Part shown: positions 62,450 to 64,000 of the stretch, one piece after another
Layout: every line of letters begins with the position of its first letter
Position numbering within the stretch: the first letter of the stretch is position 1
Source of the DNA: Helicoverpa zea
Lineage: Eukaryota; Arthropoda; Insecta; Lepidoptera; Noctuidae
Length of the DNA: 64,000 bases
Direction: 5' to 3'
Assembly (NCBI RefSeq): GCF_022581195.2
Contig: NC_061469.1
Span: 6,262,001-6,326,000 of the forward strand
The notes under the pieces: generated by a model
The model's input: the letters and a program-made list of their open reading frames with translations, nothing else
Told to the model about the DNA's origin: nothing
The model's database searches: none
Program-made: the position numbers and the translations under genes

Positions 62450-63425
62450 TTACTCATTGGTAGGTCTTTAATGCGAGATGGTAGCTTATTGTATTTCGAA
62501 TGCACATTGGGTAACAATTTCTACGGTACAATTCGGTTCTCATAAATGGTAAATTTAATTTCTTTGGGAATGTACAGTTAAATGTGCAATCATCACCAAG
62601 TTTCTTAAACATATCTTCATACAATTTTGTTTTGCAAACTTCCTCTATTATAAATGCATGCAAGTGTTAGAATTTTTAGCTGATTGAAAAGCGGTTTGCA
62701 TGATGTTAAATTATCCACATTACAAATAGCTCGAATACACCGTTTTTGTGAGACAAAAACTCTGCCAACATGCACCGAGTTTCCCCATATTAAAATGCCA
62801 TATCTTAATACTGATGCGACATATGCGTGGTAGGCTTGCATAGTCGCCTGTTTGGTGGAAACATTACCTAATCGCCACAAGGCATATGCAAATCTGTCGA
62901 TTTTTCCGCACACTTTTTCCACATGACCGCTCCACGAACATCGTTCATCGAGAACTATTCCTAGAAAGGTGGTTTTGTCCGTTTTATTTAATGATTTGTT
63001 ATTTAGTTTTAAGTTTAGGCTCGTTTTAGTTGCATCTTTATTGTAAAATTGTATGTAATTTGTTTTGTCTACATTAGGTTTTAAATTATTATTTTCCATG
63101 CACTTGGCTATTTCATTTATTGTACAGTTGATTTCATCCTCATAATTTTTCTCTAATTTAGGTATAGTTACCGATACATCGTCAGCAAAAAGTGTGCAGG
63201 TATAGTTGGTAACGTCTGGGAGATCATTTATATAAATAAGAAAAAGCAATGGTCCTAAAATGCTACCCTGCGGAACCCCGAATTTATTTTCAATTTGCGT
63301 GCTTTGGCATGATCCAATTGTTAGCGTTACCACGTAAGCCATATTTATCACATTTTTTTAATAGTAAGTCATGTGATACGAAGTCAAAAGCTTTTGACAT
63401 ATCGAAGAATACTACGGTATGTACC
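62450..63425 (-). pseudogene. Jockey-like reverse transcriptase, truncated and frameshifted
   Basis: The order is VVFFDMSKAFDFVSHDLLLK (RT motif A) in one frame, then after a shift near 63,350 FGVPQGSILGPLLFLIYIND, CTLFADDVSVTI (catalytic FADD), NLKPNVDKTNYIQF, TFLGIVLDERCSW, and YASVLRYGILIWGNS-like thumb. A second shift near 62,650 continues to the C-terminus (CTFNCTFPKKLNLPFMRT). About 300 of the RT residues remain; endonuclease and ORF1 are absent. Confidence 0.85.
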
Positions 63426-64000
63426 TACGTTGTATATTTTGTTGTGGACCTTCAGAATTCTACATTTTAAATACTATTGGCGAACTATCAAAATCAGAAC
63501 CTATTTCTATTAGGTGCCTGTAAATTCATTAAAATAATGAGCTGCTGCTTATAGGCAATATCAATATCAATAGATACCAGGTGTAGACATACCTAGTGGG
63601 CGCATGTTTTTATGATTTTATAACATCGAAATGATGTCACGCAGTCACTAAATTATTAAAATAGGCATAGTAAATATTCGTCTTTAATAACAATAATCCG
63701 TTTTATACGTGTTAATATTATAGGCCTCAAATGTGACAATGGCTGCTCATATATGGTAATATATTCGAGGTAGGTACTCCGATTGTTAAGTTCTGTTTGT
63801 GTTGGCTAACGACACAGCATATAACATTATGAAACCAATCACGTTCCCATACTGCTGCGGACGTCATTATATGTATATTATAAAATATCGAAATAGATTC
63901 GTATACACTACTGTAAAGTACCTGTATAAAAACCTTATAGGCTTTGAATTCATATGAAAATCCAAAGTAATTACAGTCGGATGTGTTATCATAAAATTAA
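63426..64000. other. Noncoding, window end
   Basis: AT-rich flank upstream of the LINE. No exon or repeat pair identified. Confidence 0.4.

Larger units (their letters stand above)
62058..63425 (-). mobile_element. 5'-truncated jockey-like LINE
   Basis: Minus-strand element beginning inside the RT palm (about 63,420) and ending in a TTTCA-rich tail at 62,098-62,059. The 3' UTR (62,450-62,100) includes AAAATCAAAATCAAAAGTCA and AATAAATAAATTTCATTTC. Truncation and tail fit target-primed reverse transcription. Confidence 0.75.

Overview
Eukaryotic nuclear DNA, most likely from a moth of the noctuid type (order Lepidoptera). The evidence is AT-rich, intron-rich host genes, several short repeats I recognise from memory as abundant in moth genomes (tRNA-derived SINEs, a 'GGTTCCGTACCC...CACTTGGCCGG' repeat), R1-clade and jockey-like LINEs, and an env-bearing Ty3/gypsy element (errantivirus) of the kind known from moths. 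Family-level placement is inference.

Layout. 1.3-21.1 kb: one host gene on the minus strand, reconstructed here from eleven exons whose phases agree except at one junction. It encodes a secreted serine-protease homologue that has lost the whole catalytic triad and carries a long C-terminal tail. Its introns are full of transposons. Intron 4 (8,924-19,162) holds a three-level nest: a ~0.7 kb TTA-flanked inverted-repeat element (9,060-18,962), split by an almost pristine 9.2 kb errantivirus (9,183-18,375), itself split by a 445 bp inverted-repeat MITE (15,914-16,358). The errantivirus has near-identical LTRs, a 4 bp target duplication, gag, pol and env, a textbook -1 frameshift signal between gag and pol, and a spliced env message whose first coding exon lies upstream of gag. 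The MITE breaks the pol frame. Intron 7 (5,364-8,370) holds a decayed R1-clade LINE flanked by inverted copies of an unidentified coding remnant.

24.7-30.4 kb: eight minus-strand exons of an ARHGAP20-like Rho GTPase-activating protein (PH, Ras-associating and RhoGAP domains, long tail with a PxxP stretch and a possible PDZ ligand). Its 5' end is not secured.

30.4-62 kb: ~31 kb without a convincing protein exon. It is best read as the large 5' intron(s) and upstream region of the RhoGAP gene. It holds two candidate recursive-splice sites (46.1 and 54.2 kb), two GC-rich candidate 5' exons (42.5 and 47.6 kb), a TTA-flanked MITE (52.9 kb), a tRNA-derived SINE (55.6-56.0 kb), and assorted tandem and inverted repeats. 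62.1-63.4 kb: a 5'-truncated jockey-like LINE on the minus strand with a TTTCA-type tail.
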